This document shows positions 50,350 to 61,690 of a DNA stretch of 64,000 bases, in pieces; position 1 is the stretch's first letter, and every line of letters begins with the position of its first letter. Both the position numbers and the translations under genes were made by a program. The stretch is taken from NCBI GenBank assembly GCA_013396525.1, contig VWYX01000013.1, positions 405,888-469,887 on the forward strand. Direction: 5' to 3'. This stretch comes from Chaetorhynchus papuensis (Eukaryota; Chordata; Aves; Passeriformes; Rhipiduridae). The notes under the pieces are model-generated. The model saw only the letters and a list, made by a program, of their open reading frames with translations. It had not been told where the DNA came from and made no database searches.

Positions 50350-51865
50350 GATACAGAAAACCCTGCACTCTTTCATCAAAAAATAAAAAAGACAGCTATG
50401 CCTAATATTTATTCCATTAAAACGAAAAAAACGTAGTGACTCAGTACTGTTTTTAAAGTAACCTTCTAGGGGTTTTGACATTTTTTGGGAAGGTAGGAGA
50501 GGAGACAATAAAGAGCTTGTTGCATAGAAACAAATGACTGGGTTAGGTTAGTTAATTTAACTCTCCAGTGGACCTTACTATTTAATGTTTATAATGTGTC
50601 AGAGTATTTTGAAGACTGAAATCTTAAAGGTCTCAGCTGACATTTATCTTGTTTTCTATATATCCTCATGAATGTACCTGTTTTTATGTCGCTGTCTCTT
50701 TGTCAGGAAGAGGAAGGCAATGATCCCCAAATCTGCAGGTTTTCTCATAGAAAACCACTGGAGCGTATGATGGGGTAGCCTGAGATGTTCGTTATGGAGA
50801 AGAGGTTTCTGTTCATGTAAGAGCCTTAAGCAAGAATTGTTGGTCCATGGAAGGAGAGGGGATACCAGTGTTCTTTGTACTCAACCATTGGTCCTTAAGC
50901 TGTCGTCTCCACCTGAGCTGAGATAATCAGTTGAGAAGTTTTGTCTTTCTGTGTTAACTTGAGCTGGAACGTGCTTTCAAAAATATTCTAGCAATTGCCC
51001 CCCTACTGCCCTACCCAATAACAACACAAAGAAAGGGATAACTTCAGAAAATTAATAAAATAAGTCATTAGCACTACATTAACTCGTAGTTTGGATAAAT
51101 TCTGAGCTATTCTACTCAGTGAAATCATCTTATTGAAGAGATCCAGTTAGTGCTAAGAGGGACTATAACAATGTTAAGTACAGCAAAGAAGTAAGAAATA
51201 AATAGCAGAATAAGAGTGGAAGGAGGAGGGAAAATGGACAAGACCTTTTTTTTTTGACTATATGAAATTGCATGGATGTGTTTACTAACTTTCAAGGAGC
51301 TAAAAATCAGTCAAAGGAGGATTCTAGTACTTATGTAGTAGAATTATCATGAGGCAGATTTGTGTGGTGCAAAGAAGAGATGAGATGAGGTAATTAAGGT
51401 GCTACTGTTTTGGTGTTGTTTGGCTTCTTGTCCTCTTCTGGTTTTCCTTATCGAAAAGACTATAATAGATTTGCCTTAAAATTATTCAGTTGTATCACTT
51501 GGCTTTTCAGGAAAAAAAAAATTCAAAATGTAGCAGAGTAGATATTAAGTTATGCACATTTAACCGAAGCAAACCTTTCAAAGAGACAGAAGCAGCCCAA
51601 AGTCTAAATTTGGAAAGAGCAAAAAGTATCAGCTTCCTGTTGCTTCATAGAGGCAGAGAACTATTTTCTCTTAATTTTCCTGAATAAGCTAGCTTACTAA
51701 GGATCAATGATTTAACTCATCCAGAATATTGCGGTAATTTATGTCTTAAGGATGTGATCACTATTCTCCTTAATGCTACTGTCCTAAAGCTGCCAACTTC
51801 AAGGTTTGTGTGTCCATCAACAAAATTAAATATGATAATATGATGTTGTGATGAAAACATTGTTG

Positions 51866-51953
51866 AAGATGTCCCTGGTCTTGGGATGGGGAGGGTGGAC
51901 CAGATAATATTTAAAGCTCCCTTCTGACCCTTCTTGTTCTATGATTCTAAACA
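51866..51953 (+). mobile_element. CR1 LINE 3'-end fragment (sense)
   Basis: The sequence GATGTCCCTGGTCTTGGGAT, then GGGTGGACCAGATAATATTT, then AAAGCTCCCTTCTGACCCTT and finally TTCTATGATTCT is the typical avian CR1 3' end (family form GGTTGGACTAGATGATCTTT, AAAGGTCCCTTCCAACCC, TTCTATGATTCTATG). Its orientation is opposite to the copy at 11.35 kb. It is under 100 bp, so it is a heavily 5'-truncated dead insertion. The left boundary is approximate. Confidence 0.88.
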
Positions 51954-53493
51954 TACTATTATTTCCTCAGCCCTGAAGAGACAACAAATGTAAGGATGGT
52001 CTGTTGTGTTTGGTGAAAGGAGGATTAAATGTACTCTTTTTATAAGATTAAGATATAAGTCTAAAAGTAAGTAGATTTAAAAATTAGTTCAGTTCCACAT
52101 GCTGCATATCTTCATCCTCCTCTCAATTCACTGAATATTTGGAACATGGGTAAACTACGAAGTTTTACATAGTATTTATTAATAACTAACAGATAGCTTA
52201 GTACATATAAAACGTGTGAGAAATGATCAACCATTATACCGCTGTATGTGAAACTTGAGGGGGTTTGGGAGGTTCAAGGGAAGATGGATTTATTTTTTTC
52301 ATTCAGTTTTGTGTGGAGTTTACCAAATCTGTCTAATTGTGAAACAAGTAGACATTCCGCAGTTCTCTTAAAATGTTGTTAAATTAATATATTTAAATAA
52401 TAACTCTGCTCCCCACAGCTAAATATTTCTGGAAATGGGCTGGAGTGTCTTTATTTTTTTCAGGAATGTGTGAAGGCTGATAGTTGCATAAAAAACTTCA
52501 AAATTAAAGATTAAGTACAGGCAAAGAACCTGAATATATAAGAACCTGAAGGAGAAACAAAAAAGTTAAAACCCAAATTTGCCCAGGTTTAAAGCAGATA
52601 ATGGAAGATAAATGAAATAGTGTCAAAGTCTTCTTCAGACTTACATGTATGCACATACTTGTTGTTATTAATAAACCAGAAAATTGCAATCAGGTTACTG
52701 AATTAAAACTTATAGCTAAATAGCAATAACTGCATTTAGTTATGTATTTAGATGTAGATTTCAGTAGGGCCTGTCATAAATTGCAATTTCTTTACTAAGT
52801 AAAATGGTACATTTTTGAATTTATTTGAATAAGTTAACCTAGATTTGACAACACAATATTCAAGAAAAGAAGTACTAATAAACTGTCTGTCAATCACTGA
52901 TATCGCTTGAAAGTTTTCCAATACTTATTTTTCATCTGACATACCTGTTCACATTAGTTTTTATCTATTCCTATCTCGCTTCTATATTTTTGCTTTTATC
53001 AATGTAGTTTCACAAGAAGTTCACAAAAATATCAGTTTTGCGAAGGATTCAGAGGACACACGTTATTGTTATTTCGTGAGATTCTGGTATTGTTTTAGAT
53101 AAATCATATGTGATATGCACAATCCTTGACTGTTTTACTGATTAGAGTTGTGGGGTTTTTTGGTTTGTTTTTATTCCTTCTGTGACACAAGTAAAAAAAA
53201 CCATGGAAGTTTTTCTACCCAGCATTTTTCAAGGCACTTGTAGTGACTCTTTACATTTACAGTTCCTGATAAGCCTCATTAAGACATTTTTGGTCCCAGT
53301 GCCCCTATAGTTCTTCAGGGACTTAGTGGAGTATTTTAAAATGCTCTGAGTTTTCCCACTCCTACGCAATTTCTGATCATTCATTGAGCACAAGTGGAGT
53401 CATATTGCCCCCAGCAGGGAAAACGCAGAACATAACTTTGTTCCTTGATACCAAGCCTAAAGCACGGTGCTGGATTCAAGCAGTGTGTGCTCC

Positions 53494-53510
53494 ATATATA
53501 TATATATATA
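53494..53510. repeat. (AT)8.5 microsatellite
   Basis: Alternating A and T for 17 bp, followed by AAATATATTAG. Confidence 0.9.
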
Positions 53511-55455
53511 AATATATTAGCAAATACATAACTGTAACTCATAAACAACTAATCTGAATTTACCATATTTTAATAAAAAAATTTCTTTTTTTTCTTATCA
53601 TTTTAAAACTTGATCATTATGCACAGCAGTTTTTCATATAGTAAAAAAACTCCAATGTATTTTTCTTTCTAAAATTTACTTTCAAGGTTGGTTGGATGTT
53701 TTTCATGGGTTTTTTAAAGATTTTTTTGATAAACATAAGAATATGCAAAATTCCTTTTTGCCAGAATGGCCAGAGTACTTGCAACAGAGTAAAAAAAAAA
53801 GTAAATTATAATATAAGGTTTGTTTAGTTGGGTTTTTTTTTTTAATAAAATAATTTGTCCTATAGAAGGAAGCAAAAATATCCTGATAGGGGTTCATTTA
53901 GTCAAGAACTATGGAGATCACTGATTTAGTTCACTTATGATTTTTGTTATTGCTGAATGCACACAGTGTTGTGTCTAGAAATTCAACCCCTTTGGTCATT
54001 ACATAAAGCTACATTGACTTTATCCTTTACTGAAATCCTGTTCAGAATCACTGTGCCTTGATTAAAAAACTACTTTTTAAAAAACACATGATGCATGGCA
54101 TGATTTTTTTGTTGATTATCTTTTGACATGATTTTATTTTCATCATTTCTCTTTAAATTTAAAATACTTCACATAGATAAATCCTCTGACGTATCACTCA
54201 ACATATAAGTTCTGTCCCATTTTAAACCTTAGTAAGAAAGTTACTGCCAAATATTGAAGGAATGTCGCTTTAAATTATAAGATTCTTTAAACCTTGCATA
54301 TCTCTTTTGGACTTTAATATATTAAAGATATTTGATGTCTGATAAGATATTTGAGATTAAAAATTTCTTTCTATTAACATTAAAATTGTTACATCTGTAT
54401 GTAGGATCTTAAGTCTTCTTAGATAACAACCTAGATATAATAATTTGTTTTAGTATAGTTGGTGCGTTTTATGTCAGGATGAGGTTGATTTTTGTCTTGT
54501 TTGTGTTAACAGAGAGGAACAGCTCAGTCATTTTGAGAACATAGCTAAAAAAGACTGCTGATTTTGCACATTTGAAAAATTTGATGACTCTTTCTTTCTG
54601 TCTATAGTCATTGTTATTTAGTAGGTATTTCAAAGTTAGCACAGTGCTCGGATTTGTGCCCGGTGTGTGTCTTGCCATTTTATTACTATAAGATTTGGGA
54701 AAGGAAATCATAGTTTGAACATCTTCTGTTGGTATGTCTCTGGGACAGCAATGAGATGGAAACCTTCCTGTAACTAGAAGTACTTGTAAATCTTACTTCT
54801 GGGTAGTTTGTGCATTAACTCTTCCAGTCTATCATTGCACGTGGTGTGCCAGAGTATGTGCTAACTCAACGCCTGTTTTTCCTTGAATAAAAGCCTAATC
54901 TCACTGTGTTCAGTTAGGATTTGGTATAGTGGGTTTATGCAGGTCATTGTCAAAAAACAGAATATCTTATATTCCAAATCTCTGTTTCTCAAGATCTCAA
55001 TAGCTTTTTTAGCTCTTGTCAAAATGAAGGACTTGAATTGCTTCCTGCAAGAGTTAAAAGCCAACGTGGTTGGAAAGACGTGAAGCTGGAATGGTTTGTT
55101 TTGGTGGTTAACCCAGGTGAGGGATTCATTGCAGAAGCTGGAAAAGTTGTCAAATTGCACTGCAACAACTGCGGGGAAAATATAGGAATCAGATAATTTT
55201 TAGGTCGTCATTTACAGTTCCACATTCAATATAAAGGAATAACTGAATGGCAAAACTGTAGTATGTGTCTGCAAATTAATTGGCAGGGAACTTGGTTTCT
55301 GTAATTTTTTTCTTGTTCTTCCAAAAACTGTGATCTATTCTTACTTTATACTTGGTACTTGCCAACTTACAGGTACTTAAACTTGTGCTTGTTAATGCTC
55401 CTTTGAACTTCTGTTTTGTGAAACAGTAAGAATACACATTTAAAAGAGAAAATTG

Positions 55456-55494
55456 TATCATAAAGATATTTAAGTGTTATCATAAAGATATTTA
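55456..55494. repeat. Direct repeat of 17 bp, period 22
   Basis: TATCATAAAGATATTTA occurs at 55456-55472 and again at 55478-55494. A further TTTAAGTGTT follows each copy with a small shift, so the original duplication was probably longer. Confidence 0.8.
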
Positions 55495-56733
55495 ATATTT
55501 AAGTGTTTATCCTCTGTCTATGGTCCTAGTGTTTCTACAACCATATTTACGCGTGACTTAAGTGAGCTCAGTTGCTGATGTAAAAGACACTGATTTCTCC
55601 GAGTTTATACCTAGCCACAGGGGACCAAATTCTACACAGACCATCACAGTTAGGTGCAACTTACTTTAAAACTTACTTTCTACAGTTACCGACTAAGCAA
55701 AAGTTTCAAGGAGGTTTAACTACAGACATTATGAAATGCAAATAGAAACGGCTTCTGCGCAAATGCAATAAGTAAAAATGCATTAGAGAGTCTGGAACTG
55801 CAAATTGGAAAATTTTTAATCTATTACTCGTCCAATATTTTTTTAATAGCATCTGGAAATTACAGAAAAATTGAAAAAGCTTCCACAATTTAGATGTATT
55901 TTACTGATTTATACACCCTAAAAAACCCCAGAAGACCCAATTTCAATTGTGATACTTTTCTGTCCTAAATAGGTAGAAAAAAATAAACCTAAATAAAATA
56001 AGTATAAATAGACCTAATAAATAGACCAAATAGATAGACTGTACCGAACAGCTGAACCTTTCTATTTGACCTATTGTTATCATAAAACAGTTATATGAGC
56101 AGAGATTGTAAAATACAGAAAATCTTATTTCATAATGCATTTCCAACAACAGTAATTTTAGAGCATCAAGGAGGGGGAATCACTCTATATAATGCAGGAT
56201 ATTTAAAACAATTTGAAAAAAAAGGAGAAAAAAATTAATGCCTGTTTTCAAAATATTTATCTAGAAAATACACTGATCTGTAAGTATGAGTGCAGTATGA
56301 AGTATTTTACATAGAAGTTTAATAACTGAAATGTGAGTAAAATATTTTTGAGACACTAAAATGTAGTGGAAAAAACAAGGGTTAGTGGCATGTTGAGATA
56401 CCAAATATTAAGAAGCAGTTAATCATTCTAATTGGTGGAAACAAATAAGAAAACAGGAAGCCCAAAAAAGTTTCTGTCCTGGAGATTGTTGTCATGCATA
56501 GAAGTAAACAGAATGGATTGAAATATGGTTATCCTAACTTAGGAGATGGTATAGTTGACCTCTCAATATCTGCTCTATGTATGATTGCAAAACTGCAAAT
56601 AGCTGTAATTTGGCCCCGAAAAGGCTGGTTTCTTTGAACTTTGTTCTTTACTCAGTACTGACAGAAGATTTTAGAAAATACTAAATCAGGTAAATAGCTC
56701 GGGTCAGATTAGTGCTTGCAATTCTTATATATA

Positions 56734-56749
56734 TTTTTTTTTTTTTTTT
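56734..56749. repeat. Poly-T run (T16)
   Basis: Sixteen consecutive T after TATATATA. No retroelement body is recognisable nearby. Confidence 0.8.
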
Positions 56750-57184
56750 CAAATAAAATACTTAAGGCTTCATTTGTTTTTCTCAACTATGTTTTCGTTG
56801 TGGTACTTGTAAATATTTTTGTTCAGCAATGAATATGTCCTGAAGCAAGAAGTAATGCAACTTCAGTATGCGTACTTGAATTCTCAAAAATTATGCAGAA
56901 CCTTAACATCTCTGATAGCAATCATGTACTGCAGTTCAGTTTTTTAAAATATTAAAAATAATTTTGATGAATTACTCACTTGGGAGAAATAATATTTGGA
57001 CAAGAATATGTTTCAATTATACTTTGAGAGCAATGTCTGTACAAGACAATCTCCTGTACCTTCTAAATTGGCCGATTCCATTTCATTCCTTAGCACCTAG
57101 ACTTTGCAACTCCTTGATCCTTCAACTGTTTAAAAAACAAACCTGCCAAACCCTATGAAAATTTTAGAGATGCCCATATGCCCC

Positions 57185-57246
57185 ACATTGTTAAAACCAT
57201 AAAAAACCCCAATCAAAACAAACCAAAAGAACAAAAGCCAAATAAA
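57185..57246. repeat. A/C-rich low-complexity tract
   Basis: Irregular blocks such as AAAAAACCCC, AAAACAAACC and AAAAGAACAAAAG. It closely resembles the tracts at 10105-10180 and 44551-44602. Confidence 0.7.
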
Positions 57247-60200
57247 TCCTCTGTCTTGTCTACTTTGAAAGCTAGTCAAAGATATTATTCGATTATCAGT
57301 GAGTGTTCTAACAATTTTAAAGTCTATTTTCTGTATATCAGATCAATTTATGGTAACACATATGTTGTGTAACTATATTGGCATTATGCACTTCACTGTC
57401 CAGATTGTTCATCCAAATAATGACAACGCAACACCAAAGGAAGTTTGGTAATAGATGGTTGGATTTGTATAATGATAAATAATTACTTTTGCAACTTTTT
57501 CTTGTTCATGAATGCTAAGCAAGGAATCAGATTTTTGCCAGACTGATCTTCCCACGTGGCTGTTCATCACTTATGTTCTCACTTTATTCTAAGGCCCCTT
57601 ACTGGGTTGGAGTATTCTCTGGGGCAGAGAATTCTACATAAATCTTCAGTGTCTCATGTACAACTCCTTGAGGGAAAAAGATTTACAATAGAAAAAGCAG
57701 AATTTCATGGTTTGCTTTTGCAGAAACTTTGTGTAGTAGTTCTGTAAAAGGACTTGTATAAAATTAAGTCTTAGCTAAAAATTAAAGTCTTGGCTTTCCT
57801 TACTGAATCATACATATGTCTTCAGTTTTAATGACCCTCAGCATTGGTGAAAATGCTTTCTGATTTCTCTGAATGTAAGTTGGTTTGGCTGTTAAATGTA
57901 ATCAGGAAAATATTTTCACTATAGAGTTAAGCAAGAACAACTTTTTAAAAATTAACCTGGAAAAGTATTATTTGACAGAAATCTAATGTATTGATTCGTT
58001 ATACCTTGTGGAATCTAGAAGGGAAAGGAGAGGACAAAATACTGAAGTATATATTATTTACTGCAAATCAATGATATTAAATGAAAAAAATCTCAAATTT
58101 TCCACCCTGCTCATTCCCCCTGGCAAACACGTAGTGAAAGCAAAGTAGTTTTCTTGATTTTTATCCAATTTCTTGACTTTTACTTGGAACTATAGATTCT
58201 GAATATTTCTAAGACCTTAGAGGCTTCATTTAATGAAGGAGGACTTTAAAGTTTTATGGATATCATAACAATATTGGCAGATAAAATTTAATATGCTGTC
58301 CAGCTTTATTTGTATAAGATAGAAGGATAAAATATTACTGGTAGTGACGGACTAATTTTAAGCATGTAATGAACATCATCCTGAAATATTAGCCTGATGC
58401 TCACCACTCACTTGAAAAATATGGATCTAATTTAAACAGTGGTTTTAAAAGTAATAAGAATTGTATAATAACATTCTGAAGTCCAGCTGTATTTAGTAAT
58501 ATATTTTCTTAAATATTTTTTTTTTTTGCCTTCCTTTCATGCCTCTCTTCAATCCTCGAATATTCTTTCTTTGCCACCTTTTCTGGTAAAGATTAGGAAT
58601 AAATGGATACTTCTAAAAACTGTTCTCTAAAAGAAATTTTACAGAAATTCAGCTGGTTTGTTGTACCAAGGGAACAGAAGAAAAACTTGATTTACTTAAA
58701 CTGGTGCTTAAGTTGCATTGATCTCAATCAGTCCTGATTTTTATTTGGCTCAAGACAATGACAGTACCCTGTGCAGGAAGTTAGCCAGTAGCCAGTGGGA
58801 AACTCCTCACAACACACAAAGCTCATGAGTAATGTGGTTATGGTGGGAGAAAGGAAAAGGAAAAGCTTGTTGTTGCTGAATTCATCAAGTGAAACATTGA
58901 GTTACATCAAAACAATATGGTTTTATTCCACAATAATTTAGTTGTCTCATGGAGATGTACTGAAACTTTGGGTTTGCTTTTACAGTTATCAGTAGGCAAA
59001 GAAAGAAATGGTGCAGAGGGATTTTAATAAATAGACAGTTAGTGAGTGGGTTAGAAAATACATTCAAGCCCATGTTTTGTTTTCTTATGTAGTGAAAAGA
59101 TTACATAGAGAATGGATAGCCCAAAGTACTAGCTTTTCCCTGGTAATCTAAATAAATAAATGCTTGACATAGAGAGTGTTCCTTCAGCACAGCACTGCTT
59201 TTGTATGGCCTGTTTGGTTTTTTTTTCCTTGTATCCAAACAAGCAAGTCTCTATCTTTCCTTTCTACACTTTTAAGAAGCTGTTTGCTTTGGTTTTGCTT
59301 TTACTACACTTTTGAAATATTGTTTAAGGACAGAGATAAATCTATGTTATAGCGTAACAGATCTTTAACGACCATGTGTTTTGCATGCTATTTTAAGTCA
59401 CTCAAATAGAGTGTCAGTAAAAATACATAAAATATTTATTAGCTTCTTTTCCACTAGCTGTATTTCACAGCAGTGGTGATTTGCCTGATTAAGAGATTAG
59501 TCTGTCAGAAAAACATATTTGAATGAGAATGAACTCCAAATGCTCAGTGGTACCAAGTAGATTATTTTCCATGTGATAGAGGTGGTTCTAATTATTTGCA
59601 CTCACTTTGATTGCTACGTTGTATATTACTTTTTGGATTGCTGTATTATTGACAAAATGTGTTTCTGTGGTGGCAAAAATAAAGTTATATTACACAGAGA
59701 GAAGCAGAGATGCAGACCAAATGGAGAGGTATTACGGGGATTTTAAAGGATCAAATGAGTTATGTGTTAGTTCCTGAAATGAAAGAGTCTACGGGCATGG
59801 CTGCAACATATACACTGAGAATTATAAATCATCTTCCAAAATGCTGTGGAATCTAGAGCAAAAATTCAGCTTTTTAATGCAGAAAACTTGATATGACTTC
59901 ATTATTTTCCATGTAACTAGGTACTTTCTTACACTGCCAGTTGTTTTAATGCTCCCAAAGAGAATTGCTGCACGTGGGGGGTTTTTAACACCTCAGTAAT
60001 GTTCACAATGGATGGTGTGTGTCACAGATAGCCCAGGGAAGCCTGAAAAGTGCCGTGTGGCCTGCAGAGGTCTCAGGTCTCTGGACCAAAACTAGCACGT
60101 TGGTATCTGTGCAAACTGGCTTTACCAATGCTGTGTGGTATCAAATTAGTAACCGTAATTTAGATTTGTGTCTCAGTTGCCTTAGGAAGTCCCTTGGTAG

Positions 60201-60932
60201 AATTTATTTAAACTTGTGTCATCTTTTATTTCCTAGGGATAATATATGGAAAGAAAACAGGTCTTCCTCCTTTCATAACTTTGGAATTAGATCTTTAATT
60301 TAATCCTGGGAAGAACTCTCTCTTTGTCTTAGATCTTCTGCATGGTGAGAACTTCTGAAGGAAAAATCTTTTCTTTTCTTACAGCACCCCTTCAGTCTGA
60401 GCTCCAGCAGCAACCAAACAATAATCTTCCGATTTATAGAATAGCATGGTGTAGAATGCTCAGTGAGAGCAGAATTAGTATGAAGAAAGTTAACTTTAAA
60501 TCAGTATTTTGCAGACTGTGTGTATGGTTAAGTGGTAGAAGCAACATGCAAATGGTTTAAGATATCAGCTCTGTCCCTGCACCAAAACTGAATAGTTGTG
60601 TCAGCACGGCCCTATGCCTGCACTAATTACAAACAGGAGTATGCTTTCAGATCTGTTGTAGGAAGAGAACGCAGAGAAAAGCTTGGGAAATGTGATGTTA
60701 ATAATAACAGGTTGTACAGCGCTGCCTAAGTAAAAACTCTTGCTGAATGTATCAGTCACTCTGCAGTACAGCCTCTGTAGAGTAGTGGAAACCTTCAGGT
60801 GCTGTACAAAATGTAGTTACCTGCCTAATGTTATTATCTAGTGTTGAGAGGCAGACTGCTACTACACTAAAATATGCAAAGCTTCTGAAAATCTTTGTAT
60901 CCAGTCTCTCCAAGCCATTGAGTCTATATGAC

Positions 60933-61690
60933 TGTGGTGGTTTAAAACCCAGCCGGAAAATCAAACCCACTCAAACTGCTCCCTTTCCAACACCCCCTTC
61001 TGATAAAGGAGGAAACAGTAGGAGAGATTAGAAGTTGGAATAATGATTTACTGAAAATAGCAATAACCACACTGAAATTAATAACAAGGAGTGTACAACA
61101 GAGACAGAGATTTTTCTACCTGCAAACAAGGTATTCACTACTGAAGGTCCCCCCAGGCAGCACTTGATGGGGTTGCCAACAAAGACACGAATTGGCAACA
61201 GGAGAATTTCCACAGCTTAGCTTTTTCCCACCCCTCCCAGCTTGGAAACAAAAAACAGTGGAAAGCAGGGACATAACAAAAATGTGCAAGCTAATTCATC
61301 CAAACGAAGAGTTGTGCTGCCAAAATGCCGACTGTTGTGGTCCCAGTGCCGGGGCTCTTGGGGGCTGTGGTGGCACAGTGGGGCTCTCTGTTGGTGCTGA
61401 GTGGCAGCACAGCCCTGACTCCTGGTCCCACACACCCTCTGGCATGAGCCAGGCAGACAAGACAGTGACCTTTATTTCCAGCTGTGGCTTCTTCCTGCCA
61501 AGACCATGTCCCCTGCCGTGGTGGGGATGGTGTCGAATAGACAGCGCTCCACCCTCTTTCTCTGTAACCATGACAATGACTTACTCTAGGAGCAGGGAAG
61601 CTCTACAAAGTAGAGCTGTGGGAAAATGCATTGCTCTGGCAGTAGGCCCAATGTGTCCCAAAATCATCCAGCTGACTGTCCAGCTTTGTG
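60933..61690 (+). mobile_element. Solo LTR of an avian endogenous retrovirus (second family)
   Basis: It starts TGTGGTGGTTTAAAACCCAG then CCGG, nearly identical to the 5' end of the 44.7-kb LTR and to the canonical TG start of avian LTRs. The body differs from that LTR: AGTTGGAATAATGATTTACT and a stretch of AATAACCAC/AATAACAAG, then a GC-rich second half (about 61320-61600) unlike the AT-rich flanks. The 3' end is uncertain; I place it near the return to AT-rich sequence at about 61.69 kb. I found no target-site duplication. No gag, pol or env is present. The 168-codon frame at 61192-61698 and the 91-codon antisense frame lie over the GC-rich part and have no domain. Confidence 0.72.

Larger units (their letters stand above)
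45305..51865. other. Unique AT-rich non-coding DNA, no gene seen
   Basis: No supported gene. Listed separately are a G-run at 45687-45703, a G-quadruplex motif at 48728-48756 and a T22 run at 50328-50349. A GC-richer patch at 50160-50325 just left of the T22 run is unassigned. The 121-codon minus-strand frame at 50143-50508 crosses the T22 run, which gives it a Lys run, and is not credible as a gene. Confidence 0.6.
51954..60932. other. Unique AT-rich non-coding DNA, no gene seen
   Basis: About 9 kb, among the most AT-rich of the window. Recognisable items are an (AT) microsatellite at 53494-53510, a short direct repeat at 55456-55494, a T16 run at 56734-56749 and an A/C-rich tract at 57185-57246. 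Reading frames reach no more than 99 codons and show no domain. A GC-richer segment at about 60000-60130 is unassigned. Confidence 0.6.

Noticed and set aside
50143..50508. 121-codon minus-strand frame with a Lys run
   Set aside because: The Lys run is the T22 homopolymer read on the other strand. The frame spans unrelated compositional segments.
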